DNA of 64,000 nucleotides from Chitinophaga niastensis (GCF_003014755.1 NZ_PYAW01000001.1:1116001-1180000); one strand, 5' to 3'; numbered from the stretch's first letter, positions 9,578 through 19,510 are shown. Program-made: numbers and translations. The notes: a model not told the origin generated them from the sequence alone.

Positions 9578-11062
9578 ATGAAAAGGATACTATATATATT
9601 CGTTGCATTTGCAGTATCTGGCACTGTGCTCACATCCTGCAAGAAAGATTACCTGAATACATCTCCTACCGAAGCAATAGAAGACGGCGCGCTCTTTACT
9701 GATGCAAAAGGAGGATGGGCTGCGCTGAATGGTATACACAGAGCAATGTATTCCGCATATGATAACCAGGATCAGACAGGTCAGGGAACTGTAATGATTG
9801 ATGCTGATATGCTGGGAGATGACCTGGTAATGACGGCTGCCGGAAACGGATGGTTCAATTCAACTTATCAGTGGACGATGCACCGCAATACCAGTGCAGC
9901 ACATCTCAAATTTGTTTATTACTTCTATTACAGGATCATTGCCAATGCCAATAAGATCATTGAGCACATTGATCAGGCAAGCGGTAGTGATGCTGATAAA
10001 AACGCCATTAAAGGGGAAGCACTTGCTTATCGCGGATGGGCACACTTTCAGTTGGTGCAGTTATTTGGTAGTCGTTATGATGCTACTAAAAAACCAAACA
10101 GCCAGGATGGTGTACCATTGTTAACTAAATTCACGATTGAACCACAGCCAAGAGCCAGCGTTGAAGATGTATATGCACAGGTAAACAAAGACCTGGACGC
10201 TTCTTTAGTTAGTCTGGCAGGTTACAAACGTGCTGGAAAATCTCACTTCGATAGTTTGGTGGTATTTGGTTTGAAAGCACGTGTTGCCTTAACTATGCAG
10301 GACTGGAGCAATGCTGCAAAATACGCAGTAAAAGCCAGGACTACCAACACTTACGGCTTAATGACCAACACTGATTATGTAAAAGGATTTAACTCTGTAG
10401 AAAACAGGGAGTGGTTATGGGGCAGTTACCAGACAGATGATCAGACTACAGCTTTCAACGGCTTCTTTGCTTACATGTCTATAAACTTCAGTTCTACCAA
10501 CATCCGCAGTAATCCAAAGGCTATCAATAAATTATTGTATGCCCGTTTAACTGCAACGGATGTACGCAGTCAACTGTGGGATCCAACTGGTAAGAATTTT
10601 ACTGTGCCTGCTCCGAGTTTCAAAAAATTCCCTTACATGAACCAGAAGTTCGTTGCTAAAGGAGCCAGCAGCAGCGTGGGTGACGTACCCTACATGCGTA
10701 TAGCTGAAATGTATCTGATTGAAGCGGAAGCTCAGGCTCAATTAGGACAGGATGGTCTTGCTGCAGATGCATTATTTGCAGTGGCTAATAACCGCGATCC
10801 TAAATATACCAGAACTACTAATACAGGTCAGGCGCTGAAAGATGAAATTGCTATTCAACGTCGTCTTGAATTTTGGGGTGAAGGTTTCCGTTTCTTCGAT
10901 CTGAAACGTCAGAATCTCCCGCTTGATAGAACTAATTCTAATCACGATGCGGTTCTTGCGTTGCAGTTAATGAAAATGCCGGCAGGTGATAATCAATGGC
11001 AGTGGTTATTCCCGCAGGATGAGATCAATGCAAATCCGAAACTGGTACAGAATCCACTGTAG
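9578..11062 (+). CDS. SusD/RagB family nutrient-binding lipoprotein
   Basis: A 494-residue lipoprotein and partner of the SusC at 6417. Lipobox LTSC has acceptor Cys21, then KKDYLNTSPTEAIEDG, a standard SusD N-terminus. The helical core is typical (YYRIIANANKIIEHIDQA; ALAYRGWAHFQLVQLFG), as is the C-terminal part (RIAEMYLIEAEAQAQLG; RRLEFWGEGFRFFDLKR). It belongs to the classical SusD_RagB type, whereas the proteins at 1-308 and 4370 are of the SusD-like_2 type, so neighbouring uptake loci use different SusD subfamilies. Operon end: a hairpin terminator follows after 24 bases. Confidence 0.95.
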   Translation: MKRILYIFVAFAVSGTVLTSCKKDYLNTSPTEAIEDGALFTDAKGGWAALNGIHRAMYSAYDNQDQTGQGTVMIDADMLGDDLVMTAAGNGWFNSTYQWTMHRNTSAAHLKFVYYFYYRIIANANKIIEHIDQASGSDADKNAIKGEALAYRGWAHFQLVQLFGSRYDATKKPNSQDGVPLLTKFTIEPQPRASVEDVYAQVNKDLDASLVSLAGYKRAGKSHFDSLVVFGLKARVALTMQDWSNAAKYAVKARTTNTYGLMTNTDYVKGFNSVENREWLWGSYQTDDQTTAFNGFFAYMSINFSSTNIRSNPKAINKLLYARLTATDVRSQLWDPTGKNFTVPAPSFKKFPYMNQKFVAKGASSSVGDVPYMRIAEMYLIEAEAQAQLGQDGLAADALFAVANNRDPKYTRTTNTGQALKDEIAIQRRLEFWGEGFRFFDLKRQNLPLDRTNSNHDAVLALQLMKMPAGDNQWQWLFPQDEINANPKLVQNPL

Positions 11063-11086
11063 TATTTTAATACCATATATAAAGGG

Positions 11087-11121
11087 AAGGCTGATCAGCA
11101 GTAATGCTGGTCAGCCTTTTT
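11087..11121 (+). terminator. Rho-independent terminator of the second complete susCD pair
   Basis: AAGGCTGATCAGCA pairs with TGCTGGTCAGCCTT (one G-U) around a GTAA loop, followed by TTTTT. Confidence 0.92.
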
Positions 11122-11138
11122 CCATTCTCCGCTTAGTT

Positions 11139-11196
11139 CATCTACATAAAAAAACCTCACTGGCAATATTACCAGTGAGGTTTTTTTATGTAGATG
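11139..11196. terminator. Bidirectional terminator, perfect 25-bp inverted repeat
   Basis: Arms at 11139-11163 and 11172-11196 are perfectly complementary around an 8-base loop (CAATATTA). Each arm has a run of seven A or T outside the GC part, so the hairpin can end transcription both from susD (plus) and from the TlpA-like gene (minus). Confidence 0.9.
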
Positions 11197-11212
11197 ATTA
11201 TTTTTTATCCAC

Positions 11213-12364
11213 TTACTTAATCACTTCCTTCAACTTAGCTTCCAGTGCAGGTCCTCTCAGATTGGAGGCAATTACTTTACCTTGCGGATCCAGTAAGAAG
11301 TTAGTAGGAATGGAATTGATACCATATAAAGGCACTACTGCAGAATCCCAGAATTTCAGATCGCTGACATGGCTCCAGGTAAGACCATCCTGCTGAATAG
11401 CCTGTAACCATTTATCTTTTGTTTTATCCAGCGATACACCCAGGATAGTGAAGTTCTTTCCTTTGTACTGATGATAAGCTTTAACTACATTAGGGTTTTC
11501 CTCACGGCAAGGACCACACCAGCTAGCCCAGAAATCTACCAGCACATATTTGCCACGAAGAGAACTCAGACTAATCATTTTACCGGAAGGATCAGGTAAG
11601 GTGAAATCAGGTGCTGACTGGCCAATCTTTACTGCTGCAGGCTCTTCACCACCAGCTGCATCGCCGCCACGCTGTTTGGATTTTTCCAGTTCAGCAATTT
11701 TATCTGTCATACTTTTTACCAGCACATTTTTAGGAAAACGGGTAGTAAGACCAGCAATCACTTGTTTGTGTGCGATGATCTCTTCTCCATTTCTTACCTG
11801 GCTGATAGCAAATACAGCATTGGCAGGATTTTTTGTTTTCACTGCCATATCAAAAAAGCTATTTTCAAAATCCTTTTCTTTCTTTTGCAGGCCTACTAAT
11901 TGCGGTTGAAACACGCTATCAGGCATGGTGCCATGTAAGCTATCCAGCTTGCGCATTTCTTCGGTGAGTGCAATAGATTGTTTGCTGATATCGCTCATGA
12001 ACTGCTGTAACTCCGCTGTAGGCTCAGAACCAGTCACTTTCACGTCCTCCAGTTTGTCCATATCACCATCTACTTTCATATCACCGGCATCTAATGCCAG
12101 CAATACAAATTTGCCATTCTGGAAACGCATGCGATACAGACCTTGTTCTGGTACCATACCTTTCAGCGTAAATTTACCGCTGGCATCTTTTACATTGGTG
12201 GAATCCACCACTTTCACATTATCCAGTGTTAATTCTTCCAGTACTACAGGGCCCAGTGGCAGATTTTTGAATTGCCCGTCTATTTTAAATTCTCCTTTTT
12301 CCTGTGGTCCGGCACATCCTGCCAGGAAAGCACCTGCGGAAATCCATAATAAGTATTTTTTCAT
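11213..12364 (-). CDS. TlpA-like thiol-disulfide oxidoreductase lipoprotein (DUF4369 + thioredoxin domain)
   Basis: A 383-residue envelope lipoprotein (lipobox FLAGC, Cys17). The N-terminal part (about 25-130) looks like DUF4369 (GQFKNLPLGPVVLEEL). A helical linker is followed by an AhpC/TSA-type thioredoxin domain from about residue 250. The redox motif WCGPC (about residue 280) and the cis-proline segment SIPTNFLLD are intact, so it should reduce or exchange disulfides outside the cytoplasm. Such proteins are common in several copies in Bacteroidota. It is convergent with susD and shares its terminator; gatB lies upstream on the same strand with a 68-base gap. Confidence 0.92.
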   Translation of the reverse strand: MKKYLLWISAGAFLAGCAGPQEKGEFKIDGQFKNLPLGPVVLEELTLDNVKVVDSTNVKDASGKFTLKGMVPEQGLYRMRFQNGKFVLLALDAGDMKVDGDMDKLEDVKVTGSEPTAELQQFMSDISKQSIALTEEMRKLDSLHGTMPDSVFQPQLVGLQKKEKDFENSFFDMAVKTKNPANAVFAISQVRNGEEIIAHKQVIAGLTTRFPKNVLVKSMTDKIAELEKSKQRGGDAAGGEEPAAVKIGQSAPDFTLPDPSGKMISLSSLRGKYVLVDFWASWCGPCREENPNVVKAYHQYKGKNFTILGVSLDKTKDKWLQAIQQDGLTWSHVSDLKFWDSAVVPLYGINSIPTNFLLDPQGKVIASNLRGPALEAKLKEVIK

Positions 12365-12432
12365 GCTGCTATTTTTTGAACATTCATCATGCTATAATCA
12401 GTCAATATAAGCTAAATATCTGCAACGATATG

Positions 12433-13881
12433 TTAGCCTTTGAGTTTTTCAGCCAGCAATTCGTTGGTAAGACGGGGATCTGCTTTGCCTTTGGACAGCT
12501 TCATCACCTCTCCTACAAACAAAGCCATCAGTCCCTTTTTACCGCCTTTAAAGGCAGCTACTTTATCCGGATATTTTGCCAGCACCTCATCAATGATAGG
12601 GGAAATGTTATCTGCATTATGATCCTGTAATAAATTCAGTCTGGTAGCCACTTCAAGCGGATCGGCAGGTGATTGTATCATTTCCGGTAAAATCCGGGAT
12701 GAAGCAATCGAAAAGCTGACCTTGCCACTGTCGGTGAGTGCAATTAAAGCTGCCAGGGCAGCGGGTGTTACCGGGAATTGCGCAATATCTGCTGAGTTTT
12801 CATTCAACCATGACTTTACAGGGCCCAGCATCCAGTTAGCGGCGGCTTTATATTGCGACGTTACCGTAATCAGGCTTTCAAAATAATCAGCTGTGCCTTT
12901 ATCATCACAAATCACGCGGGCATCATATTCCGGTAAACCAAATTCTTTCGTGTATTTACGGATGAGTTCTTCCGGCAGCGCCGGCAGTGTAGCTTTTATG
13001 GCTGCAATAAACTCATCTGTGAGCTTAAATGGTGCCAGGTCGGGCTCCGGAAAATACCGGTAATCATTGGCTTCTTCTTTGGAGCGTAATGAAAAAGAGC
13101 TGCCGTTGGATGCGTCAAAGCTGCGTGTTTCCTGCACCAGGGTGCCACCGGCTTCGATCAGGTCTATCTGCCTTTTTACTTCATTATCAATGGCCCGCTT
13201 TACGTTGCGGACAGAGTTCATATTCTTTACTTCTACCTTGGTACCCAGGGTGGTTGCGCCTTTTAGGCGAACGGAAACGTTGGCATCGCATCGCATACTG
13301 CCCTCTTCCATATTACCATCGCATACGCCCAGGTAACGCACCAGCCGGCGCATTTCAGTAAGATAGGCATAGGCTTCGTCGCTGGTATGCATATCCGGTT
13401 CTGTTACTATTTCTACCAGTGGAACGCCGGCACGGTTATAATCCACATAACTGTTGGCAGGGTCCTGATCATGCAGCAGTTTGCCGGCATCTTCTTCCAG
13501 ATGGATGCGGTTTAGCTGTATATCCCGGGTTCCGGCATCCGTGATAATGGTTACGTAGCCGCCTTTACAGATAGGTGCGGTATGCTGTGATACCTGGTAG
13601 CCTTTGGGCAAATCCGGATAAAAATAATTTTTGCGGGCAAAATAATTATCCTTTTCAATCTCACAATGACAAGCCAAACCGAGTTTGATAGCATATTCTG
13701 CCGCTTTACGGTTCATCCGCGGCAGCGTGCCGGGGTGCGCCATCGTAATAGGACTGATATGCGTATTAGGAGCGCCGCCAAAAGCTGCGCTGTCGCTACA
13801 AAATAATTTACTCTCTGTAAGCAGTTGGGCGTGCACTTCCAGCCCGATCACTGTTTCATATTTGCTATATATATCGCTCAT
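12433..13881 (-). CDS. gatB: Asp-tRNA(Asn)/Glu-tRNA(Gln) amidotransferase subunit B
   Basis: A 482-residue catalytic subunit of the GatCAB amidotransferase, which turns misacylated Glu-tRNA(Gln) or Asp-tRNA(Asn) into the correct amide form. The N-terminal GatB signature is clear (YETVIGLEVHAQL, the zinc-site region, VDYNRAGVPLVEIVTEPD, TKVEVKNMNSVRNV). The C-terminal YqeY-like tail has FVGEVMKLSKGKADPR. Length is normal for the family. gatA and gatC are not in the window, so the complex is encoded at scattered sites. A minus-strand TAnnTTTG box lies just before the start. Confidence 0.98.
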   Translation of the reverse strand: MSDIYSKYETVIGLEVHAQLLTESKLFCSDSAAFGGAPNTHISPITMAHPGTLPRMNRKAAEYAIKLGLACHCEIEKDNYFARKNYFYPDLPKGYQVSQHTAPICKGGYVTIITDAGTRDIQLNRIHLEEDAGKLLHDQDPANSYVDYNRAGVPLVEIVTEPDMHTSDEAYAYLTEMRRLVRYLGVCDGNMEEGSMRCDANVSVRLKGATTLGTKVEVKNMNSVRNVKRAIDNEVKRQIDLIEAGGTLVQETRSFDASNGSSFSLRSKEEANDYRYFPEPDLAPFKLTDEFIAAIKATLPALPEELIRKYTKEFGLPEYDARVICDDKGTADYFESLITVTSQYKAAANWMLGPVKSWLNENSADIAQFPVTPAALAALIALTDSGKVSFSIASSRILPEMIQSPADPLEVATRLNLLQDHNADNISPIIDEVLAKYPDKVAAFKGGKKGLMALFVGEVMKLSKGKADPRLTNELLAEKLKG

Positions 13882-13899
13882 ATTCCATACTGATTACCG

Positions 13900-13907
13900 C
13901 AAATATA
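13900..13907 (-). promoter_or_regulatory. -7 promoter box of gatB
   Basis: Reads TATATTTG on the minus strand, an exact TAnnTTTG, 18 bases before the gatB start. It would give an mRNA leader of about a dozen bases. No clear -33 TTTG was found. Confidence 0.45.
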
Positions 13908-13991
13908 TTCAAATAATGCCGTGATTTCCGGCTATTTGGTGCCAATAAATCCCTAAATTGAGATACACATCATTATTAAATTTTCTTCCCT

Positions 13992-15374
13992 ATGATCAGC
14001 AATGCCCAGGCAAGTCAGCTTTATCAGGCGCAACAGGTTTATTTCGACACTGGCGTTACCCATCCCTATGCATTCCGGAAAACGCAGCTAAAGCGGTTGA
14101 GAAAAGGTATTGAGAAGTTTGAATCAAAAATACTGGCAGCCTTGCATGCCGATCTGCATAAACATGCGCTGGAAGCCTATGGCAGCGAAGTAGGATTTTT
14201 ATATGAAGAAATAAATTATATCCTGGATGGCCTGAAACAATGGATGCAGCCGGAAGCGGTAACCTCTCCTTTTGTTACCTATCCCAGCAGCAGCCGCGTT
14301 TATAAGCAACCATTGGGGCTCACATTGATCATCGGACCATGGAATTATCCGTTTATGCTGCTGATAAGCCCGTTGGTAGGCGCTATTGCCGGTGGTAACT
14401 GCGCTATTATCAAGCCTTCTGAGATGGCACCGCATACGGCGGCGGTAACGGCGGAAATGATAAAAGATACTTTTGATCCTGCTTATATTACAGTGGTGGA
14501 AGGCGATGGCACGGAAGTGATTCCCATGCTCATGAAATTCCGTTTCGACCATGTGTTTTTTACGGGAAGTATACCGGTGGGTAAGAAAATTATGGAGATG
14601 GCAGTGCCGCATCTCACACCGGTTACATTGGAGCTGGGAGGAAAATCACCCTGTGTGGTAGATGAAAAAGTAAATATAACGGTGGCGGCTAAACGAATAG
14701 TATGGGGTAAGTTCTGGAATGCCGGTCAAACCTGCGTGGCACCGGATTACATACTGGTACATCAAAAAGTAAAAGAAGAACTGGTAGTTGCCCTGAAGGA
14801 TGCCATTGTTGATTTCTTTGGAGAAGATCCCGCTGACAGCGAGGATTACGCGCGTATTATCAACACTAAAAGATTTGATACAGTAGCAGGATATCTCAAA
14901 GATGGCCATCTCTTGCATGGCGGACAATCCAACCGCGACAACCTGTACATTGCGCCTACACTGCTGGATGATGTGGAATGGTCTGACCCGGTGATGCAGG
15001 AAGAAATCTTTGGGCCTATATTACCTATCCTCACTTTTACTGATTTGCCACAAGCAATACAAGCGATCAAAAAACTCCCGTATCCATTGGCATTATACGT
15101 CTTTACAAAAAGTAAAAAAACAGAGAAAATGCTGATAGAGCAGGTGCGTTTTGGAGGCGGCTGTATCAATAATTCGTTAGTACATCTGACAAACCCTGAA
15201 TTACCCTTTGGTGGCGCCGGTTACAGCGGTATGGGACAATACCACGGTAAGTATAGTTTTGATACCTTTTCGCACCAGAAAGGCATGCTGAAAACTGCCA
15301 CCTGGCTGGATGTTCCGATGAAATACCCGCCGTTTAAGAATAAGTTGAAAATGATGAAGATGGTAATGAAATAA
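13992..15374 (+). CDS. Aldehyde dehydrogenase family protein (class 3-like)
   Basis: A 460-residue NAD(P)-dependent aldehyde dehydrogenase that oxidises an aldehyde to the acid. Catalytic Cys248 lies in FWNAGQTCVAPDY and general-base Glu214 in LELGGKSP, 34 residues apart as usual. The cofactor region (LIIGPWNYPFMLLISPL; FFTGSIPVGKKIM) and EEIFGPILPI are intact. The short length and lack of an N-terminal extension match the fatty-aldehyde/class 3 group, whose members act on medium- and long-chain aldehydes and may associate with membranes through the C-terminus; here that end is basic and Met-rich (KNKLKMMKMVMK). It stands alone, divergent from gatB. The substrate is inferred, not shown. Confidence 0.93.
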   Translation: MISNAQASQLYQAQQVYFDTGVTHPYAFRKTQLKRLRKGIEKFESKILAALHADLHKHALEAYGSEVGFLYEEINYILDGLKQWMQPEAVTSPFVTYPSSSRVYKQPLGLTLIIGPWNYPFMLLISPLVGAIAGGNCAIIKPSEMAPHTAAVTAEMIKDTFDPAYITVVEGDGTEVIPMLMKFRFDHVFFTGSIPVGKKIMEMAVPHLTPVTLELGGKSPCVVDEKVNITVAAKRIVWGKFWNAGQTCVAPDYILVHQKVKEELVVALKDAIVDFFGEDPADSEDYARIINTKRFDTVAGYLKDGHLLHGGQSNRDNLYIAPTLLDDVEWSDPVMQEEIFGPILPILTFTDLPQAIQAIKKLPYPLALYVFTKSKKTEKMLIEQVRFGGGCINNSLVHLTNPELPFGGAGYSGMGQYHGKYSFDTFSHQKGMLKTATWLDVPMKYPPFKNKLKMMKMVMK

Positions 15375-15395
15375 GTATGTCCCTTTGCATGAAAA

Positions 15396-16409
15396 TTATA
15401 AATCAGCTTTGTTTAATTTCTTTGGTATTTTTATTTCCAATGTTTGTGTTTGTCCATTTCGTTTAACCGTAGCCGTTATAGTTCCTTTGATACGGTTTTC
15501 GCGATAAGCACGGGAGAGATCTTTAGTTGTTTTTATAGTATTTCCCGCCAGATCTGTTACAATATCATCTTTTTTGAAACCGGCTTCTTCGGCAGGAGAA
15601 GCGGGAGCAATATCAATCACCTGTGCACCTTCGTCATTTTCGGTATCCTGTACCTGTAAGCCGAGCTTTACAGCTTCTTCTTCCAGGTAGCCCAGGCCTT
15701 GATGGCCGCGGGGTGCAGGTGGAAAGGAGAAGGAATTATTACCATTCCCAAAAGAGGATAACGGTGGATACATTTTCCAGCTGCGGGCATTTTCTTCTTT
15801 TCTTTCATCCAGGGTAACAACAACTTTCTTTTCTTTTTTATCACGTATATACGTTACCGTTATTTTGTCACCTGGTTGGTGTTTGCCGATTGTTTCAAAT
15901 AATTCAGCCGGCTCATTCATTTTTTCATCATCAACTTTAGTGATGATATCGCCGGCTTTTATACCTGCTTTATCTGCCGGACTACCCTTTGCTGTTGATT
16001 TAACGGTAATGCCGGTGGCCGCCGCTTTTTCTGTCATTACACCAAGCAATGCTTTATTCGCAGTAATGGGTATATCACCCCCCTCTCCTTCTTCGTTAAA
16101 CAATTCAATTCCGCCGGGGAGCATATTGTCTTCCATACTAAAGGAATTGCCGTCCAATGGTGTAATCCTTCTGCGTAAAACGGAAATATTCGGATCCCTG
16201 AACTGGTCCACCTTTTTCCCGTTTATCAGGATATCACCGTCCTTAATTTCCACAGTTATTTTACTGTCTTTGTCGCTTTTGCGTTTGATCACAATCTCAT
16301 CAAATTCACCCATTTTACTTTTGGGCGTATTTTTGGTTTGCGCGGATACCGCGCCCATAGTGAAGCAGGAAAATCCCGCCAATGTGAGGATTTGCAGTAA
16401 CCTGGTCAT
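15396..16409 (-). CDS. Secreted protein with two PDZ domains
   Basis: A 337-residue exported protein (signal peptide cut near AVSAQ, residue ~24). A basic Lys-rich region precedes two PDZ domains: one about residues 115-205 (LLGVMTEKAA, GSPADKAGIKAGDIITKVDD) and one about 245-330 (GLQVQ, ASPAEEAGFKKDDIVTDLAG). No protease catalytic domain is present, so it is not a DegP or Ctp protease; it may bind C-termini of unfolded or outer-membrane proteins as an adaptor. It is convergent with the aldehyde dehydrogenase and downstream of alaS on the same strand, but alaS has its own terminator, so it is probably transcribed from the TAATTTTG box at 16450-16457. Confidence 0.85.
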   Translation of the reverse strand: MTRLLQILTLAGFSCFTMGAVSAQTKNTPKSKMGEFDEIVIKRKSDKDSKITVEIKDGDILINGKKVDQFRDPNISVLRRRITPLDGNSFSMEDNMLPGGIELFNEEGEGGDIPITANKALLGVMTEKAAATGITVKSTAKGSPADKAGIKAGDIITKVDDEKMNEPAELFETIGKHQPGDKITVTYIRDKKEKKVVVTLDERKEENARSWKMYPPLSSFGNGNNSFSFPPAPRGHQGLGYLEEEAVKLGLQVQDTENDEGAQVIDIAPASPAEEAGFKKDDIVTDLAGNTIKTTKDLSRAYRENRIKGTITATVKRNGQTQTLEIKIPKKLNKADL

Positions 16410-16449
16410 ATTGCTAGGTATTTGTTGTTTACAATTTAATCTAAAACAA

Positions 16450-16457
16450 CAAAATTA
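16450..16457 (-). promoter_or_regulatory. -7 promoter box of the PDZ gene
   Basis: TAATTTTG on the minus strand, 40 bases upstream of the start. No matching -33 element was recognised. Confidence 0.4.
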
Positions 16458-16482
16458 ACAGGTGAGGGAGGAAAGAAAAAGT

Positions 16483-16512
16483 TAAAAAAAACGGAAGACC
16501 AAAGGCCTTCCG
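16483..16512 (-). terminator. Rho-independent terminator of alaS
   Basis: On the minus strand CGGAAGGCC-TTT-GGTCTTCCG (one G-U pair) is followed by eight T. It lies 28 bases after the alaS stop. Confidence 0.9.
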
Positions 16513-16540
16513 CTACACTTTTATCAAATCATTGATTTTA

Positions 16541-19156
16541 TTAAATCATTGCTTTCACTGCTGCAATCACCTGCTGCAATTTATCTGTTTCCTGTCCGCC
16601 AGCTGTGGCAAAGGTTTTCTGGCCACCACCGCCACCTTTTATCAGTGGTGCAACGAGTTCCTTGATAATCTTTGGTGCCTCCCAGCCTTTTTCTGCTACT
16701 AACTTCTCGTCTATGGTCAATGCTACACTGGCTTTTCCACCTACATTGGCAACAAATAACAGCACATGATCCGGGATTTCATTTTTCAACTGAAACGACA
16801 ATTGTTTTAATCCCTCTGCATTGCTGACAGTGACTACCTGTCCGAGGAAATTAACGCCATTGATTTGCTGGGCTTGATTACGCAGGGTAGCAGCAAGTTG
16901 ACGAACCTTTTCCAGCTCCAGTACTTCTAATTGTTTTTCCAGAGAGGCCTTGTCCTGCATCAGTGTTTCTATGGCTTTTGCGGCCTCTTTAGGGCTTTTC
17001 AGTATAGCTTTAATCGCTTTCAGCTGTTGTAGCTGTTCGTTTACAAAAGCTTCTGCTTTGGCGCCTGTAACGGCTTCCACACGGCGTACACCTGCGGCCA
17101 CTGCACCTTCAGAAACAAATTTAAACTGACCCAGTTCGCCGGTAGAGCCAATATGGGTACCGCCGCACAGCTCTACACTGTAAGCCGGATCCATCACCAC
17201 CACACGTACCGTGTCTCCATATTTTTCACCAAATAAGGCCATCGCACCAAGTTTCAGGGCTTCGTCCTTTGGTAATTCACGGATCACTACCGGGATATTC
17301 TGACGTATTTTTTCATTCACAATGGCTTCGATCTGTGCCATTTCCTCGTCGGTTACTTTAGCAAAGTGGGAAAAGTCGAAACGCAGGTTTTCTGCATTTA
17401 CCAACGATCCCTTTTGTGCTACGTGTGTGCCTAACACCTTGCGCAGTGCGGCATGCAGCAGATGCGTAGCGGAGTGATGACGCTCAGTATCGCGGCGTTT
17501 CTCTTTGGCTACAACAGCTTTTACTGTTGCGGTGGGCTGTGCAGGCAGCTTGTCGGCAAAGTGAATGGTCAGGTTATTTTCTTTTTTGGTATCTGTTACA
17601 TGGATCATTTCCTCCCCAAAGTGAAGGGTACCGGTATCGCCTACCTGTCCGCCACTTTCTGCGTAAAATGGCGTCTGGCCTAATACTAGCTGGAATTGTT
17701 CTTTACCTTTAGCCTTTACGGTGCGGTATTTCAACAGTTTGGTAGTGCCTTCCAGTTGTTCGTAACCAATGAAGATGGAGTCAGGTGTTTCGTCCAATAC
17801 TACCCAGTCGCCCATATCCAGTTCGGTGGCAGCGCGGGAACGGTCCTTCTGTTCCTTCATGGCAGCATTAAATCCTTCCAGGTCCATAGAGAACCCATTT
17901 TCAGAAGCAATCAGGCTGGTGAGATCATATGGGAAACCGTAAGTATCATATAACTCAAAAGCAGTTCTGCCATCAACAGCTTTCGTAGTGGCATTTTGAA
18001 TAAAGTCTTCAATCCGGCGTATACCGCTGTCGAGTGTACGCAGAAAATTATTTTCTTCTTCAAATATTACTTTCTTCACAAAATCAGCCTGCTGCTGCAG
18101 TTCAGGAAATACATGCGAGAACTGTGCTGCCAGTACTGGCACGAGGTCGTGCAACAGTGGTTTTTTTACATCCAGGAAAGAGAAGTAGTAACGCACTGCT
18201 CTACGCAAAATACGACGAATAACGTAGCCTGCGCCGGTATTGGAAGGTAATTGTCCGTCGGCAATGGTAAAGGAAATGGCCCGGATGTGGTCAGCGATAA
18301 CACGGAAAGCCACATCTTTTTTATCATCTGTACCGGCGTATTTTTTACCACTGAGACCTTCTGTAGCGTGGATGGTACCCATGAACAGATCAGTGTCGTA
18401 GTTGGAGGTTTTGTTCTGCATTACCCTTATCAGTCGTTCCAGTCCCATACCAGTGTCCACGTGTTGTGCGGGCAAAGGTTCCAGTGATCTGTCTTTCAGG
18501 CGGTTGAACTGCATGAATACATTGTTCCATATTTCAATCACCTGTGGATGATCAGCATTCACGAGGGTTTTACCGTCTACCAGTTTTTTTTCTTCTTCGG
18601 GTCTGCAATCCACGTGGATTTCAGAGCACGGGCCGCATGGGCCGGTATCTCCCATCTCCCAAAAATTATCTTTCTTATTTCCTAACAGGATACGGTCTTC
18701 CGCGATATGCTGTTTCCAGAAATTATATGCTTCTTCGTCTTTCGGTAAATTTTCGCTGGCATCTCCCTGAAATACAGTTACATAGAGCTTTTCTTTAGGG
18801 ATTTTGTACACTTCTGTGAGCAGTTCCCAGCTCCAGGCAATGGCTTCTTTTTTAAAGTAGTCGCCAAAGCTCCAGTTGCCGAGCATTTCAAACATGGTGT
18901 GGTGGTAAGTATCAATACCTACTTCTTCCAGGTCGTTATGCTTGCCACTAACGCGCAGGCATTTTTGCGTATCTACTACCCGCTTGCTCGCTGGTACTTT
19001 GTTGCCCAGAAAGAAGTCCTTAAATTGGTTCATGCCGGCGTTGGTGAACATCAAAGTGGGATCGTTCTTAATAACGATGGGTGCAGAAGGCACAATTTGG
19101 TGCCCTTTTGACGCAAAAAAATCCAGGAATTGCTGTCTTATTTCAGATGCTGTCAT
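16541..19156 (-). CDS. alaS: Alanine-tRNA ligase
   Basis: An 871-residue class II synthetase that charges tRNA(Ala), close to the usual ~875 residues. The start MTASEIRQQFLDFFASKGH is the standard N-terminus. The catalytic core holds VDTQKCLRVSGKHNDLEEVG, TMFEMLGNWSFGDYFKKEA and GMGLERL. The editing domain that hydrolyses Ser- and Gly-tRNA(Ala) has its zinc ligands in HSATHLLH and CGGTH. The C-terminal oligomerisation domain ends in a Gly-rich GGGGGQKTFATAGG. All parts are intact. It is divergent from the M23 peptidase gene across 354 bases. Confidence 0.99.
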   Translation of the reverse strand: MTASEIRQQFLDFFASKGHQIVPSAPIVIKNDPTLMFTNAGMNQFKDFFLGNKVPASKRVVDTQKCLRVSGKHNDLEEVGIDTYHHTMFEMLGNWSFGDYFKKEAIAWSWELLTEVYKIPKEKLYVTVFQGDASENLPKDEEAYNFWKQHIAEDRILLGNKKDNFWEMGDTGPCGPCSEIHVDCRPEEEKKLVDGKTLVNADHPQVIEIWNNVFMQFNRLKDRSLEPLPAQHVDTGMGLERLIRVMQNKTSNYDTDLFMGTIHATEGLSGKKYAGTDDKKDVAFRVIADHIRAISFTIADGQLPSNTGAGYVIRRILRRAVRYYFSFLDVKKPLLHDLVPVLAAQFSHVFPELQQQADFVKKVIFEEENNFLRTLDSGIRRIEDFIQNATTKAVDGRTAFELYDTYGFPYDLTSLIASENGFSMDLEGFNAAMKEQKDRSRAATELDMGDWVVLDETPDSIFIGYEQLEGTTKLLKYRTVKAKGKEQFQLVLGQTPFYAESGGQVGDTGTLHFGEEMIHVTDTKKENNLTIHFADKLPAQPTATVKAVVAKEKRRDTERHHSATHLLHAALRKVLGTHVAQKGSLVNAENLRFDFSHFAKVTDEEMAQIEAIVNEKIRQNIPVVIRELPKDEALKLGAMALFGEKYGDTVRVVVMDPAYSVELCGGTHIGSTGELGQFKFVSEGAVAAGVRRVEAVTGAKAEAFVNEQLQQLKAIKAILKSPKEAAKAIETLMQDKASLEKQLEVLELEKVRQLAATLRNQAQQINGVNFLGQVVTVSNAEGLKQLSFQLKNEIPDHVLLFVANVGGKASVALTIDEKLVAEKGWEAPKIIKELVAPLIKGGGGGQKTFATAGGQETDKLQQVIAAVKAMI

Positions 19157-19510
19157 AAATATTGATACGAATTAATATGTATTTTATATCTTATAGTCGC
19201 GTTCCGCCTGCTTAGAGCTTGTTATTGTAATTCAAGCCCTTATAAAGTAGTTAGAAAATTGACATTCAAAAGGTTGATGTTTTAATCTAATTACAGTAGG
19301 TTTGTGCGCCATATTTTCCCGCCGTGTTAAAGGGAGTGCAAAAATATCGAAACCTGTATGATTATTCAAAACAGGTTGTGTTAACCGGCAAAAATAGTTA
19401 TCATGGGAAAAGAAAAGCCAACATTACCCATCCATAAGTTTGTACCTCGTGAAATAAATCAGTTGTCATAGCGTTCACTGCAATATGGCGCATAAAGTAT
19501 ACCCTGGTGC
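19157..19510. other. Divergent intergenic region between alaS and the M23 peptidase gene
   Basis: About 350 bases with no gene or structured RNA that I recognise. It must hold promoters for both sides. A plus-strand promoter at 19274-19304 is annotated separately; no minus-strand TAnnTTTG box was found for alaS. Confidence 0.5.
19274..19304 (+). promoter_or_regulatory. Promoter for the M23 peptidase gene
   Basis: TTG at 19274-19276 and TAGGTTTG at 19297-19304, spaced 20 bases, fit the Bacteroidetes consensus. The predicted start of transcription near 19310 gives a leader of about 200 bases. Confidence 0.5.

Noticed and set aside
12304..12630. Plus-strand ORF of 108 codons across the gap before gatB
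   Set aside because: It is antisense to the start of the TlpA-like gene and the end of gatB, with no domain or start signal.
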